Source of the DNA: JASFQI01 sp050115555
Lineage (GTDB): Bacteria > Desulfobacterota > DSM-4660 > Desulfatiglandales > HGW-15
DNA length: 45,961 nucleotides
Direction: 5' to 3'
NCBI GenBank assembly: GCA_050115555.1
Contig: JASFQI010000002.1
Location: 1-45,961 of the forward strand
Positions 33,134-43,300 of the stretch are shown here, piece after piece (the stretch's first letter is position 1; each line of letters begins with the position of its first letter). The notes beneath the pieces were generated by a model. The model saw only the letters and a program-made list of their open reading frames with translations. It made no database searches and had not been told where the DNA came from. The position numbers were made by a program, and so were the translations under genes.

Positions 33134-33925
33134 ATGGCAGGCAAAAAAGACGATCAGTCGAAGATGGATACCAACGCGTGGATGACCACGTACACGGACT
33201 TGACCACGCTCCTGCTCACGTTTTTTGTCCTTCTGCTGAGCATCGCCAGCATCGACGAGAAAAACAAGCGTGTTGCCCTCAACTCCCTGGTCGGGGCCTT
33301 TGGGTTCAAACCCGGAGCGCACTCCATCATCGGCAGCCCCGAAGGCATGAACATCACCCTGGGCGCGGTCCCCATGAAGAAGGAGGAGATCAGCTTTGAG
33401 AAGCTTCAAAACGTGGTGATCAAGAACACGCTGGAGCAGGAAGTGGAGGTGGTCCGGGAGGGCGATCGGGTGGTTCTCTCCCTGGGAAACCGCGTGCTCT
33501 TCGAGGAGGGCTCGGCCGAGATTCGGGAATCGACGGCCTCCTTTCTCGCCGAGTTGGGTGATGTGTTGCGTGAGGACGACCCCAGCCTCATCGAGTTACG
33601 GGGTTTTGCCGCACACGCCGAGACCGTGTTCGAGACGGACCCTGCGCGATCCGGCCTGATCCTCTCCACACAACGCGCCCTGGCCGTCTTCCAGTTCTTT
33701 GCGGAGCGGAGCGACATCCCCTCCGATGCCATGGTCGCCCATGGGTTCGGCAAGCCTGCGCCGTTCAACCGCGGGAAGAAAAAGAAGGGGCGACTCAACC
33801 GCCAGGTGCAGATCATTCTCGATTTCGAGCAGGAAATTCCGTATCGGCTCAAGAAAAGGACCGGAGATTCTATTCTCGACTTCAAGGGATTCCTGTTCCG
33901 GTTCCCGGGGAACATGCATGAGTAG
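33134..33925 (+). CDS. MotB-like OmpA-domain protein 1
   Basis: A 263-residue flagellar-stator-like protein. The N-terminus has one membrane helix with the proton-carrying Asp22 in TYTDLTTLLLTFFVLLLSI, followed by an extended periplasmic part. The C-terminal OmpA-like domain (about 125-235) is degenerate: the usual GHTD is GFAAHAE, and NRRVE is LNRQVQI. A basic tail follows. ATG 33134 follows GGAGAGG; upstream in-frame sequence comes from the transposable element. It overlaps the second motB-like gene by eight bases. No motA is in the window. Confidence 0.85.
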   Translation: MAGKKDDQSKMDTNAWMTTYTDLTTLLLTFFVLLLSIASIDEKNKRVALNSLVGAFGFKPGAHSIIGSPEGMNITLGAVPMKKEEISFEKLQNVVIKNTLEQEVEVVREGDRVVLSLGNRVLFEEGSAEIRESTASFLAELGDVLREDDPSLIELRGFAAHAETVFETDPARSGLILSTQRALAVFQFFAERSDIPSDAMVAHGFGKPAPFNRGKKKKGRLNRQVQIILDFEQEIPYRLKKRTGDSILDFKGFLFRFPGNMHE

Positions 33926-34661
33926 GAAAGGCAAAAAGGGCGAGTCAGATGAGGGCGGGACCTCGGCGTGGATGGTCACGTTTTCCGATCTCTCTACCCT
34001 GCTCCTGACGTTTTTCGTGTTACTGCTCTCCATGTCCTCCATGGACGAACGCAAGCTCAAGAGCCTCATGAGTAACTTCACGAGCAGTTGCGGCATCCTT
34101 CTTTTCAAGGAGTATGGCGAAATCTACCATCCCAAGGAGGTGATGATCGAGGGCATCACGGCAAAGCTCAAGGATACCCTCGTTGTTCGAAAGGCCGATG
34201 ACCCCATGGACGACCTTTCCGCCGACATGGAAGACGAACTGCTCAAGAAGGCGGGCGGAAAACTTGAAATCGAGTATTTCAAGGAGGGGTTCAAGCTTGT
34301 GTTCGGGGACGGGCTTCTCTTTGGATCGGGAAGCGCCGAGATTCTGGAGGACATGAAGCCCGTCTTGAAAAAGGTCGTCCGCTTCATGCGATACACGGAC
34401 TACCAGGTCTACATCGACGGCCATACGGACGACATCCCGATTCGAGGCAGCGGTGGGGAGTATGCTTCGAATCAGGCACTTTCCCAGGCGCGGGCCATGG
34501 CCATTCGTGACTATTTCCTCGAAGGGGATGACCCTCCCGAAGCGGACATTGCGCTGATCGGCTACGGTGCGTTGAAACCGGTTGCTCCCAACGACACACC
34601 GGACGGGAGGAGCAAAAACCGCCGCGTGGAGGTGATCTTCAAGAACAAGAAGTACTTCTAA
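33918..34661 (+). CDS. MotB-like OmpA-domain protein 2
   Basis: A 247-residue stator-type protein, paralogous to the preceding gene. The membrane helix has Asp24 in MVTFSDLSTLLLTFFVLLLS. The OmpA domain is canonical: IDGHTDDIPIRGSGGEYASN's start, LSQARAMAIRDYF, and SKNRRVEVIF at the end, the peptidoglycan-binding pattern. ATG 33918 lies inside the end of the first gene, so translation is coupled and the two may form a mixed dimer. It ends one base before the convergent der gene. Confidence 0.88.
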   Translation: MSRKGKKGESDEGGTSAWMVTFSDLSTLLLTFFVLLLSMSSMDERKLKSLMSNFTSSCGILLFKEYGEIYHPKEVMIEGITAKLKDTLVVRKADDPMDDLSADMEDELLKKAGGKLEIEYFKEGFKLVFGDGLLFGSGSAEILEDMKPVLKKVVRFMRYTDYQVYIDGHTDDIPIRGSGGEYASNQALSQARAMAIRDYFLEGDDPPEADIALIGYGALKPVAPNDTPDGRSKNRRVEVIFKNKKYF

Positions 34662-35987
34662 CTATCTCTTGCCTTTACCCTCGCGTTTTCTCAAAAAAAG
34701 GCGAATGGGGATCTTTTCGAGGCCGAAGCGTTTTCGAAGCTGATTGGCCAGGAAACGCCGGTAGGAGACGTGGACGAGATCCGGGCGATTCATGAAAACC
34801 ACAAAGGTTGGAGGGCGAACACCGGCCTGGGTGGCGTAGTAGAGCTTGACCGTACCGCGACCCGCTCGAGGCGGGGGTTTGTGATCCAGGATGTCGGCCA
34901 CGGCCCGGTTTACATCTCCGGTCCCGATTCGCCTGCAAAAGGGCTCCCAGATCCCTTCGATGATCGGCATTAGACGGTTCACCCGTTCCCCGGTCAGGGC
35001 GGAGATCCTCAGGGTGGGTGCAAAGGAGACAAAGCCCAGCTGTCGATCCATGGATGCCTCGAAGACCCGTTTCCGTTCGGCGTCGCGTTTGACGAGATCC
35101 CATTTGTTTGCGGCCAACACCAGCGCCCGGCCCTTTTCCAGGGCATACCCGCAGATGCGTGCATCCTGCTCAGCCAGATCCTCGGAGGCATCCAGGAGCA
35201 CGACGGCTACGTGGCAGCGATCGAGGCTCTTGAGGGACTTGATCATGCTGACCGTATCGATACGCTCCCGGACACGCGATTTGCGCCGAAGGCCGGCCGT
35301 GTCGATCAGGAGGTAGTCTTTTCCCTGGAAGGCAAAGGGGGTGTCCACGGCGTCGCGCGTGGTACCTGGAAGGTCGCTGACCAGGAGCCGGTCGAGCCCC
35401 AGGATGCGATTGATCAACGAGGACTTTCCCACGTTTGGGCGACCGACCACGGCTACGCGGATGCGGTCGGGCTCCTCGTCCTCGCAGGCATCTTCGGAAA
35501 GCCCCTGCACCAGTTCGTCCATGAGGGATGCGAGCCCGTACCCATGAGCCGCTGAGAGGGGGTACACCCTTTCCATGCCCAGTTCATAGAAGTCCAGGGC
35601 CAAGGCATCATGCTCGGGACCGTCGATCTTATTGACCGCCAGGAGAACGGGCTTTTCGGACCTGCGCAGGAGATCTGCGATCTCCTTGTCTCCCGGTGAA
35701 ACGCCTTGTCGGCCGTCCACCATGAAAACCACGCATTCCGCTTCCTCAATGGCTCGCAGGACCTGGTTGCGCACGCTTTCAAGAAGGGGTTCGTCCTCCT
35801 GCGTGGCAAATCCCCCGGTGTCGGCAATGCGAAACGGGACTCCGTTCCAGCGGACGGAAGCGTAAAGACGATCCCGCGTGATGCCGGGGCGATCGTCCAC
35901 GAGGGCGTCCCGCGATCGGGTCAGGCGGTTGAACAGGGTGGACTTGCCCACATTCGGACGACCCACGATGGCGACAAGTGCGGTCAT
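34662..35987 (-). CDS. der: Ribosome-biogenesis GTPase Der (EngA)
   Basis: A 441-residue double GTPase needed for 50S assembly. Domain 1: VAIVGRPNVGKSTLFNRLT, DTGGF and NKIDGPEHD. Domain 2: VAVVGRPNVGKSSLINRIL, DTAGLRRKSRVRE and NKWDLVKRD. The C-terminal KH-like domain ends FLRKREGKGKR. ATG 35987 is preferred to one 16 codons upstream because it begins directly at MTALVAIVGRPNVGKS. The stop touches the stop of the MotB-like gene; the two are convergent. Confidence 0.97.
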   Translation of the reverse strand: MTALVAIVGRPNVGKSTLFNRLTRSRDALVDDRPGITRDRLYASVRWNGVPFRIADTGGFATQEDEPLLESVRNQVLRAIEEAECVVFMVDGRQGVSPGDKEIADLLRRSEKPVLLAVNKIDGPEHDALALDFYELGMERVYPLSAAHGYGLASLMDELVQGLSEDACEDEEPDRIRVAVVGRPNVGKSSLINRILGLDRLLVSDLPGTTRDAVDTPFAFQGKDYLLIDTAGLRRKSRVRERIDTVSMIKSLKSLDRCHVAVVLLDASEDLAEQDARICGYALEKGRALVLAANKWDLVKRDAERKRVFEASMDRQLGFVSFAPTLRISALTGERVNRLMPIIEGIWEPFCRRIGTGDVNRAVADILDHKPPPRAGRGTVKLYYATQAGVRPPTFVVFMNRPDLVHVSYRRFLANQLRKRFGLEKIPIRLFLRKREGKGKR

Positions 35988-36331
35988 GACGGCAACTCCG
36001 TTCGGGTCTTGACAGTCGGCTCGAGAAGATCCCATGGAAACGCTCTACAGGACCCGGGGCTGTTTTGCACTGTACGGACGATTCGTTCGAAGAGTCAACG
36101 GATTTCAGGTCAAAGCGATGCTGAAAAACCGGGAGTTTTTTCTCAAAGCACCGGGTGCGGCATAGCCGCAACCAAAGTGTTTCTCCATCCCTTTCTGCAT
36201 ACCCTATAGCAGGGAATCGGCGGTTCCAGACAGGACGTCCACGAACAGAGAAGGAGGGACACCCTTCACCCGATGCCCGGAGGCGGGGGGGTGGAAATCT
36301 CGTGTCCGATCGAGAGGCTGGTTGAGGGCTT
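35988..36331. other. Intergenic region between der and a receiver gene
   Basis: About 340 bases. It holds the der promoter candidate at 36069-36098. The remaining sequence has no gene I can support and no obvious terminator for the receiver gene upstream. Confidence 0.4.
36069..36098 (-). promoter_or_regulatory. Promoter candidate for der
   Basis: On the minus strand TTGACT (36098-36093) is followed after 18 bases by TACAGT (36074-36069). The -35 matches five of six and the -10 four of six. The leader before the der start would be about 75 bases. Confidence 0.4.
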
Positions 36332-36772
36332 TTAGGCCGTCAGGGGCGGGCTCCCCTGGGGCATGGAAAATACGGGGGGAGGGGCGTCCGGAGCGGGAGT
36401 GCCGGCGGCCTTGGAGCGGACGATGTCCAGGAGTTTCTGAAGGCGGATCGGTTTTGTGATCACGGTTTCAGCGATGCCTTCGCTCAGGATGCGCCGGGCC
36501 CTTGAGTCTCCCGGATTCCCCGTGAGCACCACAATTTTTGCTTCCGGATCCATGGACTTGATGCGGCAGGAGGCCTCATATCCATCCATTACAGGCATGG
36601 AGATGTCCATAAGGACCAGGTCAGGCATCAGTTCCTGGTATTGGTTCACGGCCTCTATGCCGTTGGAAGCCCATTGCACGTCTTTAAATCCGTCCAGGGA
36701 GAGGATTTCTGAAATAAGCTGGCTGATTGTGGAATCGTCGTCGACCACAAGAATGCGTACAACTTCCGTCAT
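36332..36772 (-). CDS. Single-domain response regulator with Pro-rich tail
   Basis: A 146-residue receiver. Acidic pocket in RILVVDDDSTI, phospho-acceptor Asp in LVLMDISMPVMDGYEA, switch Thr in VVLTGNPGD and Lys in VITKPIR. After the domain (~residue 120) comes a low-complexity Pro/Ala tail (GTPAPDAPPPVFSMPQGSPP). ATG 36772 is favoured because GGAG lies six bases upstream; an ATG four codons earlier is possible. It is divergent from pyrG. No kinase is nearby. Confidence 0.9.
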   Translation of the reverse strand: MTEVVRILVVDDDSTISQLISEILSLDGFKDVQWASNGIEAVNQYQELMPDLVLMDISMPVMDGYEASCRIKSMDPEAKIVVLTGNPGDSRARRILSEGIAETVITKPIRLQKLLDIVRSKAAGTPAPDAPPPVFSMPQGSPPLTA

Positions 36773-36907
36773 TGCAAACTCCAATAGGATAATCGCAGGT
36801 TACGCGATAGCAGCCATAGGGTCGGCCGGCAAGTGGCCCGAAGGCATCCCATTTCATGCCGAAGAATCGAGTGTAATATAGAGGGTCCATAGACGAAATG
36901 TCAAGAT

Positions 36908-36947
36908 ATATTGTGTCCGGCCGGACATATTACCTAACATATTGTGT
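36908..36947. promoter_or_regulatory. Palindrome flanked by direct repeats, operator-like
   Basis: TGTCCGGCCGGACA (36914-36927) is a perfect 14-base palindrome. ATATTGTGT occurs twice in direct orientation, at 36908-36916 and 36939-36947, the first overlapping the palindrome. The site lies in the divergent region between a receiver gene and pyrG, in locally A/T-rich DNA. A dimeric regulator is plausible; identity unknown. Confidence 0.45.
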
Positions 36948-37068
36948 TTTCGCGGATTTCCAAGGCACGTCCTCGAAGTCAAAGATCAGGAGCGTTTCTG
37001 GGCGGGATTTTTCCCCTGCAAGAGGCGTTACAGGGCCGCGGTTCCCTGAAAACGAGCGGCATTTTGGC

Positions 37069-37097
37069 TTGACTGCATAGAGCAATGGCTTTATGGT
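37069..37097 (+). promoter_or_regulatory. Promoter candidate for pyrG
   Basis: TTGACT (37069-37074), a spacer of exactly 17 bases, and TATGGT (37092-37097). Five of six and four of six consensus matches. The leader to the GTG start of pyrG would be about 80 bases. Confidence 0.5.
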
Positions 37098-37185
37098 CGT
37101 GGCGGATATCAGGGACCGGTTCGGTGCCCTGTCCTGTCTGAGCGGAATTTTGGACCCCCGCTTCGAATTTCTTACGGGGAACACT

Positions 37186-38808
37186 GTGAGCGACATGCCC
37201 ACTCAATACATCATCGTGACCGGCGGTGTGCTTTCCGGGCTCGGAAAGGGCATTGCCGCTGCCTCCATCGGCCACCTTCTCTCCTCTCGGCTCAAAATCA
37301 TTCCCATCAAGTGCGACGGGTACCTGAACGTCGATCCGGGAACCATGAACCCGTATGAGCACGGCGAGGTTTTCGTCCTCGACGACGGGGGCGAGGTGGA
37401 CATGGACTTCGGGCATTACGAGCGCTTTGTGGGTGTGACCTGCAAGTCCACGTGGAACCTCACCATGGGGAAGGTGTTTGACATGGTCCGCCAGAAGGAA
37501 CGCCGCGGCGATTACCTCGGCAAGACCGTTCAGTACATTCCCCATGTGACCGATGTGATCAAGGAGCACATCTTCACGGTGACCCGTGAGGAGTCGGCGG
37601 GTCTGGTCATCGTGGAGATCGGCGGGACTGTCGGAGATATCGAAAACGAGCTGTTCCTCGAGGCCATGCGTCAGATGCGGGAGGACGTCGGGCGTGAAAA
37701 CATCGCCTATGTTCACCTGACCTACGTACCCATCCCCCACGGCGTGAACGAGCAGAAGTCCAAGCCCACGCAGCAGAGCGTGAACCTCCTGAAACAGCGG
37801 GGCATTTTCCCGGATATCATCATCGGCCGATGCCAGACGTTCCTCACGCGCGAGATCAAGCAGAAGATCGCCAACTTCTGCGATGTGGCCCCCGAGGCGG
37901 TCATCACGGGTCTGGACGTGGAGGACATCTACGAAATCCCGCTCATCTTTGAGGACGAGGGCTTGGCTGAAATTCTGCACAAAAAGCTGAACATATACAG
38001 CCCTCCGATTTTGGGACGCTGGCGCGAGTATATCGAGAATCTTCGCCACCCCAAGCAGGAGATTACCGTGGCCATGTGCGGCAAGTACACGAAGCTTGAG
38101 GATTCCTACGCCTCCATCATCGAATCCTTCAACCACTGCGCCGCACACCTGAGCTGTAAGATCGACCTGAAGTGGGTGGAAACGTCGGAGTTGGAAGACA
38201 CGAACGAGCTCGAGGGCGTGGATGGAGTGGTCGTGCCCGGCGGGTTCGGCACCCGGGGCACCGAGGGTAAGATTCAAGTGATTCGGCGGGTCCGGGAGCG
38301 CAAGATTCCCTACCTGGGTCTGTGCCTGGGAATGCAATTGGCCGTGAGCGAGTTTGCCCGGAACGTCTGCGACCTCGAAGGCGCGAACTCCACGGAGTTC
38401 GATTCTCAGACTCCCCACCCGGTTATCGACATCCTGCCGGAACAGCGGGATGTGGTGGACAAGGGCGGAACCATGCGGCTCGGGGCTTACAAGGCGCTGC
38501 TCAAAAAGGGAACGGTTGTACAGCGCCTGTATCGGGCCTCAGTCGCGTCCGAGCGGCACCGCCACCGCTATGAGGTGAATCCCGCGTATCACGATTTGCT
38601 CCAGGACCACGGCATGGTGTTTTCGGGGCTCTCCGAGGACGGAAGGCTCGTGGAGTTCATCGAGCTTCCGGATCATCCGTTTTTCGTGGCCACCCAGGCC
38701 CATCCCGAGCTCAAATCCCGAATGGAGAAGCCCGCCCCGCTCTTTTTCGGCTTTGTCCAGGCCTGCCTGAAGAAGAAAGCCGAGTCGCCCGAAGAGCCCG
38801 CCTGTTGA
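37186..38808 (+). CDS. pyrG: CTP synthase
   Basis: Makes CTP from UTP, ATP and glutamine. It has 540 residues, the standard length. The N-terminal synthetase has GGVLSGLGKGIAAASIGHLL, KCDGYLNVDPGTMNPYEHGE and ERRGDYLGKTVQYIPHVT. The C-terminal glutamine amidotransferase has the nucleophile Cys in YLGLCLGMQLAVSEFARN and the His-Glu pair in THPE-like QAHPELKSRM. GTG 37186 is chosen because GGGGAA lies at proper distance; ATG 37195 three codons later is also possible. It has a good promoter candidate upstream and is not in an operon. Confidence 0.96.
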   Translation: MSDMPTQYIIVTGGVLSGLGKGIAAASIGHLLSSRLKIIPIKCDGYLNVDPGTMNPYEHGEVFVLDDGGEVDMDFGHYERFVGVTCKSTWNLTMGKVFDMVRQKERRGDYLGKTVQYIPHVTDVIKEHIFTVTREESAGLVIVEIGGTVGDIENELFLEAMRQMREDVGRENIAYVHLTYVPIPHGVNEQKSKPTQQSVNLLKQRGIFPDIIIGRCQTFLTREIKQKIANFCDVAPEAVITGLDVEDIYEIPLIFEDEGLAEILHKKLNIYSPPILGRWREYIENLRHPKQEITVAMCGKYTKLEDSYASIIESFNHCAAHLSCKIDLKWVETSELEDTNELEGVDGVVVPGGFGTRGTEGKIQVIRRVRERKIPYLGLCLGMQLAVSEFARNVCDLEGANSTEFDSQTPHPVIDILPEQRDVVDKGGTMRLGAYKALLKKGTVVQRLYRASVASERHRHRYEVNPAYHDLLQDHGMVFSGLSEDGRLVEFIELPDHPFFVATQAHPELKSRMEKPAPLFFGFVQACLKKKAESPEEPAC

Positions 38809-39205
38809 TCCGTCAGGCTCTGCAGACTTCAAGCCTTTCACTGAGCGATCCAGGATCCAGGAAAATCCCCTACGAAAGCGCTCCGTGCCCATCGAATCTT
38901 CCCTCTCTTGCAAGTCAGAATTCATGAGGGCTGGATCCGGAATTTTTTCACCATCACCAACACCTACACATACACGGTCAATCAGGTTCCTATCCCAAGG
39001 TTCAAGTTCCCTACAAAAGCAAGGTGGACGAGGCCGAGGCCATTCGTTAGGATAGGACCATCCACAAACGGGTTTGATTCAGCCCTGTTTCCAATTCCAA
39101 ATGCGTCTTGTCGCTACCGAACGATGCGCCAGGCTTGCTCGAGAAAGAACGGGTAGATTCCTTTTCGAGCACGCGAGGACAAACGCTGCTGCGAGGCGGA
39201 GGGTC
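38809..39205. other. Intergenic region between pyrG and the RND operon
   Basis: About 400 bases without a supported gene. It contains the repeat array at 38949-38975. An in-frame upstream extension of the membrane-fusion gene begins at 39074, but these codons are not protein-like. Confidence 0.4.
38949..38975. repeat. CACCAA/CACCTA short tandem array
   Basis: Period-6 units beginning CACC or CACA. The reverse complement resembles the array at 12561-12608, sharing CACCAACACCT and CACATACAC. It belongs to the same dispersed family. No matching inverted arm is seen within the next few hundred bases. Confidence 0.45.
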
Positions 39206-40309
39206 ATGAGAGAGAAGGAATGGAAAAAGAGGTATCACGTGGGGAAGATTTCAACAGGCCTTGTTCTGATGGTGCTCATTCTGGCAGGAGCGGATGGGAT
39301 CTCGGCCCAACCTGAGCAGGCACCGGAGTCGGCCCCGGTACGTGCGACCCCGGCGATACGGAGGGAGGTGAAACCGTACGTCCGCCTGATCGGCACGAGT
39401 GGGGCTTTTCGGAGGAGCGTGGTGGCCTCCGAGGTGGAAGGCCGCGTGGTGGCGATGGAGGCCCGCCGCGCGCAGGCTGTAGACCGGAACGGTGTATTGG
39501 CCCGCATCGACCGGACGCGATGGGCCCTTCAACTCAAGCAGGCCAGGGCCGAGCTGCGAGAGGTGCAGCAGACCTATCAGAATGCTGTTCTGGAATTGAA
39601 ACGCACCCGGACGCTTTATCAGGAGAAGAGCGTCTCCAGCCGGCAGTATGACGATGCGCGGTTCCAGGCCTCTGCCCTGGAGAACCGCATTGCGGCGCTC
39701 CAGGCCCGCATCGAATCCATCGAGTTCGACCTGACGCGATGCGTTGTGCGGGCTCCGTTTGCCGGCTTTGTGGTGGAGGAGTACACAGAGGAAGGGGAGT
39801 GGGCTAAGGAGGGTGGTGCGATCGCTGAGATCGTGGATATCGATCCCCTCCTGGTGACAGTCCCTGTGCCGGACCGATACGTTCAGCACGTGGCTCCAGA
39901 CCAGACGTTCGCCATTCGTTTCCAGGGGCTGAACCGGGAGAGTGAGCAGGAGGGCACTGTGCGGGGCGTCGTACCCAAGGGGAACGAGGCGGCTCGAACG
40001 TTTCCTGTGGAGATCCTGGTGCCCAATCCCGAAGGAGACTTGTTCGCGGGCCTCTCCTGTGAGGTGCGCATTCCGGTGGGGCCGGCAGAGTCTCGTCTTC
40101 TTGTGCACAAGGATGCCGTCGTGGCCGGAGGCGAGGGCTATCATATCTTTGTGGTGCGGGAAGGGAGGGCCGTATTCGTGCCTGTGGAAAAGGGGCCGGC
40201 CTATGAGGGCTTTGTCGCCGTCCGTGGCGAGGTGCGTGACACGGAGCCCGTGGTGACAGAGGGCAATGAGCGGCTTCGACCCGACCAGCCGGTCCATATA
40301 CTCGACTGA
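39206..40309 (+). CDS. RND efflux membrane fusion protein (HlyD/AcrA family)
   Basis: Periplasmic adaptor that links the RND pump to an outer-membrane channel. It has 367 residues. A signal peptide or anchor is seen (KISTGLVLMVLILAGADGISA). The beta-barrel and lipoyl part carries VVASEVEGRVVAM and CVVRAPFAGFVVEEYTEEGE, with the coiled-coil hairpin between (LKQARAELREVQQTYQNAVL, RIAALQARIESIEFD-like repeats). ATG 39206 follows GGCGGAGGG. The pump gene starts 15 bases after its stop. No outer-membrane factor is in the window, so a shared TolC-type channel must be encoded elsewhere. Confidence 0.92.
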   Translation: MREKEWKKRYHVGKISTGLVLMVLILAGADGISAQPEQAPESAPVRATPAIRREVKPYVRLIGTSGAFRRSVVASEVEGRVVAMEARRAQAVDRNGVLARIDRTRWALQLKQARAELREVQQTYQNAVLELKRTRTLYQEKSVSSRQYDDARFQASALENRIAALQARIESIEFDLTRCVVRAPFAGFVVEEYTEEGEWAKEGGAIAEIVDIDPLLVTVPVPDRYVQHVAPDQTFAIRFQGLNRESEQEGTVRGVVPKGNEAARTFPVEILVPNPEGDLFAGLSCEVRIPVGPAESRLLVHKDAVVAGGEGYHIFVVREGRAVFVPVEKGPAYEGFVAVRGEVRDTEPVVTEGNERLRPDQPVHILD

Positions 40310-40324
40310 TGGGAGGAGGGGTGC

Positions 40325-43300
40325 GTGGGGGCCGTTGAACGAGCCATTCGACTTCCTGTGACCGTGTCCGTGGGCGCGGCCCTGATCATCCTGTTCGGAT
40401 TCATCAGCCTGTTCCGCGTCCCGGTCCAGCTCACGCCGGATGTGGAGAAACCCAAGATCAGCGTGCGCACCACTTGGCGCGGGGCAAGCCCCGAGGAGGT
40501 CGAAAAAGAGATCATTATTCCCCAGGAGGACAAGCTCAAGACCCTCGAGGGCCTCCTCGAGATGGAGAGCGAGAGTCGCGAAAGCCTGGGTGATGTCACA
40601 TTGACCTTTGCGCTGGAAACGGACATGGACGCGGCCATCCTCAAGGTGTCCAACAAGTTGAACCAGGTGCCGAGCTACCCGGACAACGTGGAAAAACCGA
40701 TCATCGTTTCGGCGAGCGAGCAGCGGGAGGCCATCGCTTACCTGATTCTTCGAAAGACCCGGGGCGACCCGGCCGACATCGACTTTGAGAAAACATATGC
40801 GGAGAACTTCATCAAACCGCGGCTGGAGCGGGTCCCCGGGGTGGGACTCGTGGAGCAGTTCGGTGGGAGGGAGCAGGAGCTTCAGGTGATCCTCGAGCCG
40901 GATGCACTCGCTACCTTCCAACTGACCGTCGATGATGTGACGTCCGCCATTCGCCGGGAGAACCGCAACACGACCGGCGGGGACTTCGACGAGGGCAAGC
41001 GCCGGTATCTGCTGCGCGTGCTGGGCGAGTACCGCGCGCCCCGGGATGTGGAGGAGGTGGTCATCAAGCGGGTGGACGGGGTTCCGGTGACCGTGGGCGA
41101 CGTGGGCCGGGTGAAGCTCGGTTTTGCCAAACGGAACGTCATCGTCCGGCAGCACAACGATTCCACCCTGGTCTTCAAGGTGGTCCAGACGGCCGGGACC
41201 AACGTGCTCACCGTGATGACCGGGCTCAAGGAGACCATCAAGAAACTGAACGACCAGTATCTCCAGCACCGGGGTCTGTCGCTCGAACAGGTCTACGACA
41301 CCACGGAGTACATCTACGCCTCCATCGAACGGGTACGCGACAACATATTTCTGGGAAGCGCCCTGGCCGTGATTGTCCTGCTTTTGTTCCTGCGAAGCGT
41401 CACCAGCGTGATGGTGATTGCTGTCGCCATTCCGATCAGTATCATCGGAACGTTCCTGATGATCACCCTTTTCGGACGCAACATCAATGTCATCTCCCTG
41501 GCCGGCATGAGTTTTGCCATTGGAATGGTCGTAGACAGCTCCATCGTGGTTCTGGAAAACATCTACCGCCACTATCAGGAAGGGGAGCCGCGGTATGACG
41601 CTGCACTGCACGGCACGCAGGAGGTGATCGGTGCCATTGTGGCTTCCACCTTCACCACCATTGCCGTCTTTGTGCCGGTGGTGTTTGTGGAGGAGGAAGC
41701 AGGACAGCTTTTCCGGGACATTGCCATCGCCATTGCCAGCGCGGTCTTCCTGAGCCTGTTGGTTTCGTTCACCGTGATTCCGTCCATGTCCGCGATGATC
41801 ATGAAAGGGGGACGGGGAAGGGGAAAGAGTTTCGGCCCCCTGGCCTGGGCAGGAGGCCTGGTGGCACGCGGCATCACCGGACTGGTCTCCCGGTTGATTG
41901 CCACGAGGTGGCGGCGGTTAGGGACAGTGGTGGTGCTGACCGCCCTGGCCCTAGGCACGGCTTGGACCCTCGTGCCTGAAGCAGAGTACCTTCCTGAAGG
42001 GAACCGGAACTTCGCTTTCGGCCTGCTGCTCCCGCCTCCCGGGTACAACACCGCTCAGCTCGGGGAGATCGCGGATCGAGTCGGCGAAAGGATGCGCCCG
42101 TTATGGGAGGCAAAACCCGGTTCCGAAGAGGCGGCTGCCCTGGACGGCCCCACCATTGACGACTTTTTCTTCGTGGCCTACTCTCAAAACGCCTTTATGG
42201 GATGCGATGCGCAGGATGCTTCGCGGGCCAGGGAGCTCATCCCTATTCTACAGGAGGCCTTTGCCTCGATTCCGGGCACGTACGGGATCGTTCAGCAGGG
42301 AAGTCTCTTTGCACGAGGCATCGGAGAGGGACGGTCTATCGAGGTGGAAATTACGGGTCCCGATCTCGAGACGTTGATCGCCCTGGGCGGTGAGATTTTC
42401 GGCAGGGCCAGGGCCCTGGTGCCGGGGTCCCAGATCCGACCCATACCGAGCCTGGACCTCGGCAACCCGGAGATCCAGGTGGTCCCGGATCGGGATAAGG
42501 CCTCCAAGGTGGGTTTGAGCGCGACGGACATCGGGAGGACGCTGGACGTTCTCCTGGACGGGGCCAAGGTGGACGACTATCTCCATGAGGGGGAGGAAAT
42601 CGATCTCGTGCTGCGGGGTGAAGAGGGAGAGCTCGCGCGGACACAGGATTTCGAACACGTGCTGATCCACACACCCCTGGCTGGACTCGTGCCCCTGAAC
42701 TCGGTGAGCCGATTGGAACTGGTCTCCGGCCCCAGCCAGATCAACCACATCGAGCAGCAGCGGGCGATCGTGATTCAGATCATTCCGCCTGCAGACATCT
42801 CCATGGAAAGGGCCATGGCTGTTGTGCAGAAGGAGATCCTGAATCCCATGCGAGCGAGGGGAGACCTGGACCGTGCCACCAACCTTCGGCTCACGGGAAC
42901 GGCCGATGACCTCACGCGTACACAAAACGCCCTGAAATTGAACTTCCTCCTGGCCGTGGTGATCACGTACCTCCTCATGGCCGCGTTGTTCGAGAACCTG
43001 TTTTACCCCCTGGTCATTCTGTTCAGTGTCCCCATGGCTGCGGCAGGAGGGTTCGTGGGGCTCTGGCTGGTGAACCGGTTTCTCTCCACCCAGCCCATGG
43101 ACATTTTGACCATGCTGGGATTCGTGATTCTGGTGGGTATCGTGGTGAACAACGCAATCCTGATTGTGCATCAGAGCCTGAGCTTTCTGCGGGCGGGGGG
43201 GACGGACATTAAATCGGCCGTGCAGGAGGCAGTCCGCATCCGTATCCGGCCCATTTTCATGAGCATGTTCACGAGCGTTCTGGGGATGTCCCCACTCGTC

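Noticed and set aside
39251..41611. 786-codon minus-strand frame opposite the RND genes
   Set aside because: Shadow of the RND adaptor and permease; the composition is His/Leu-rich with no motif.
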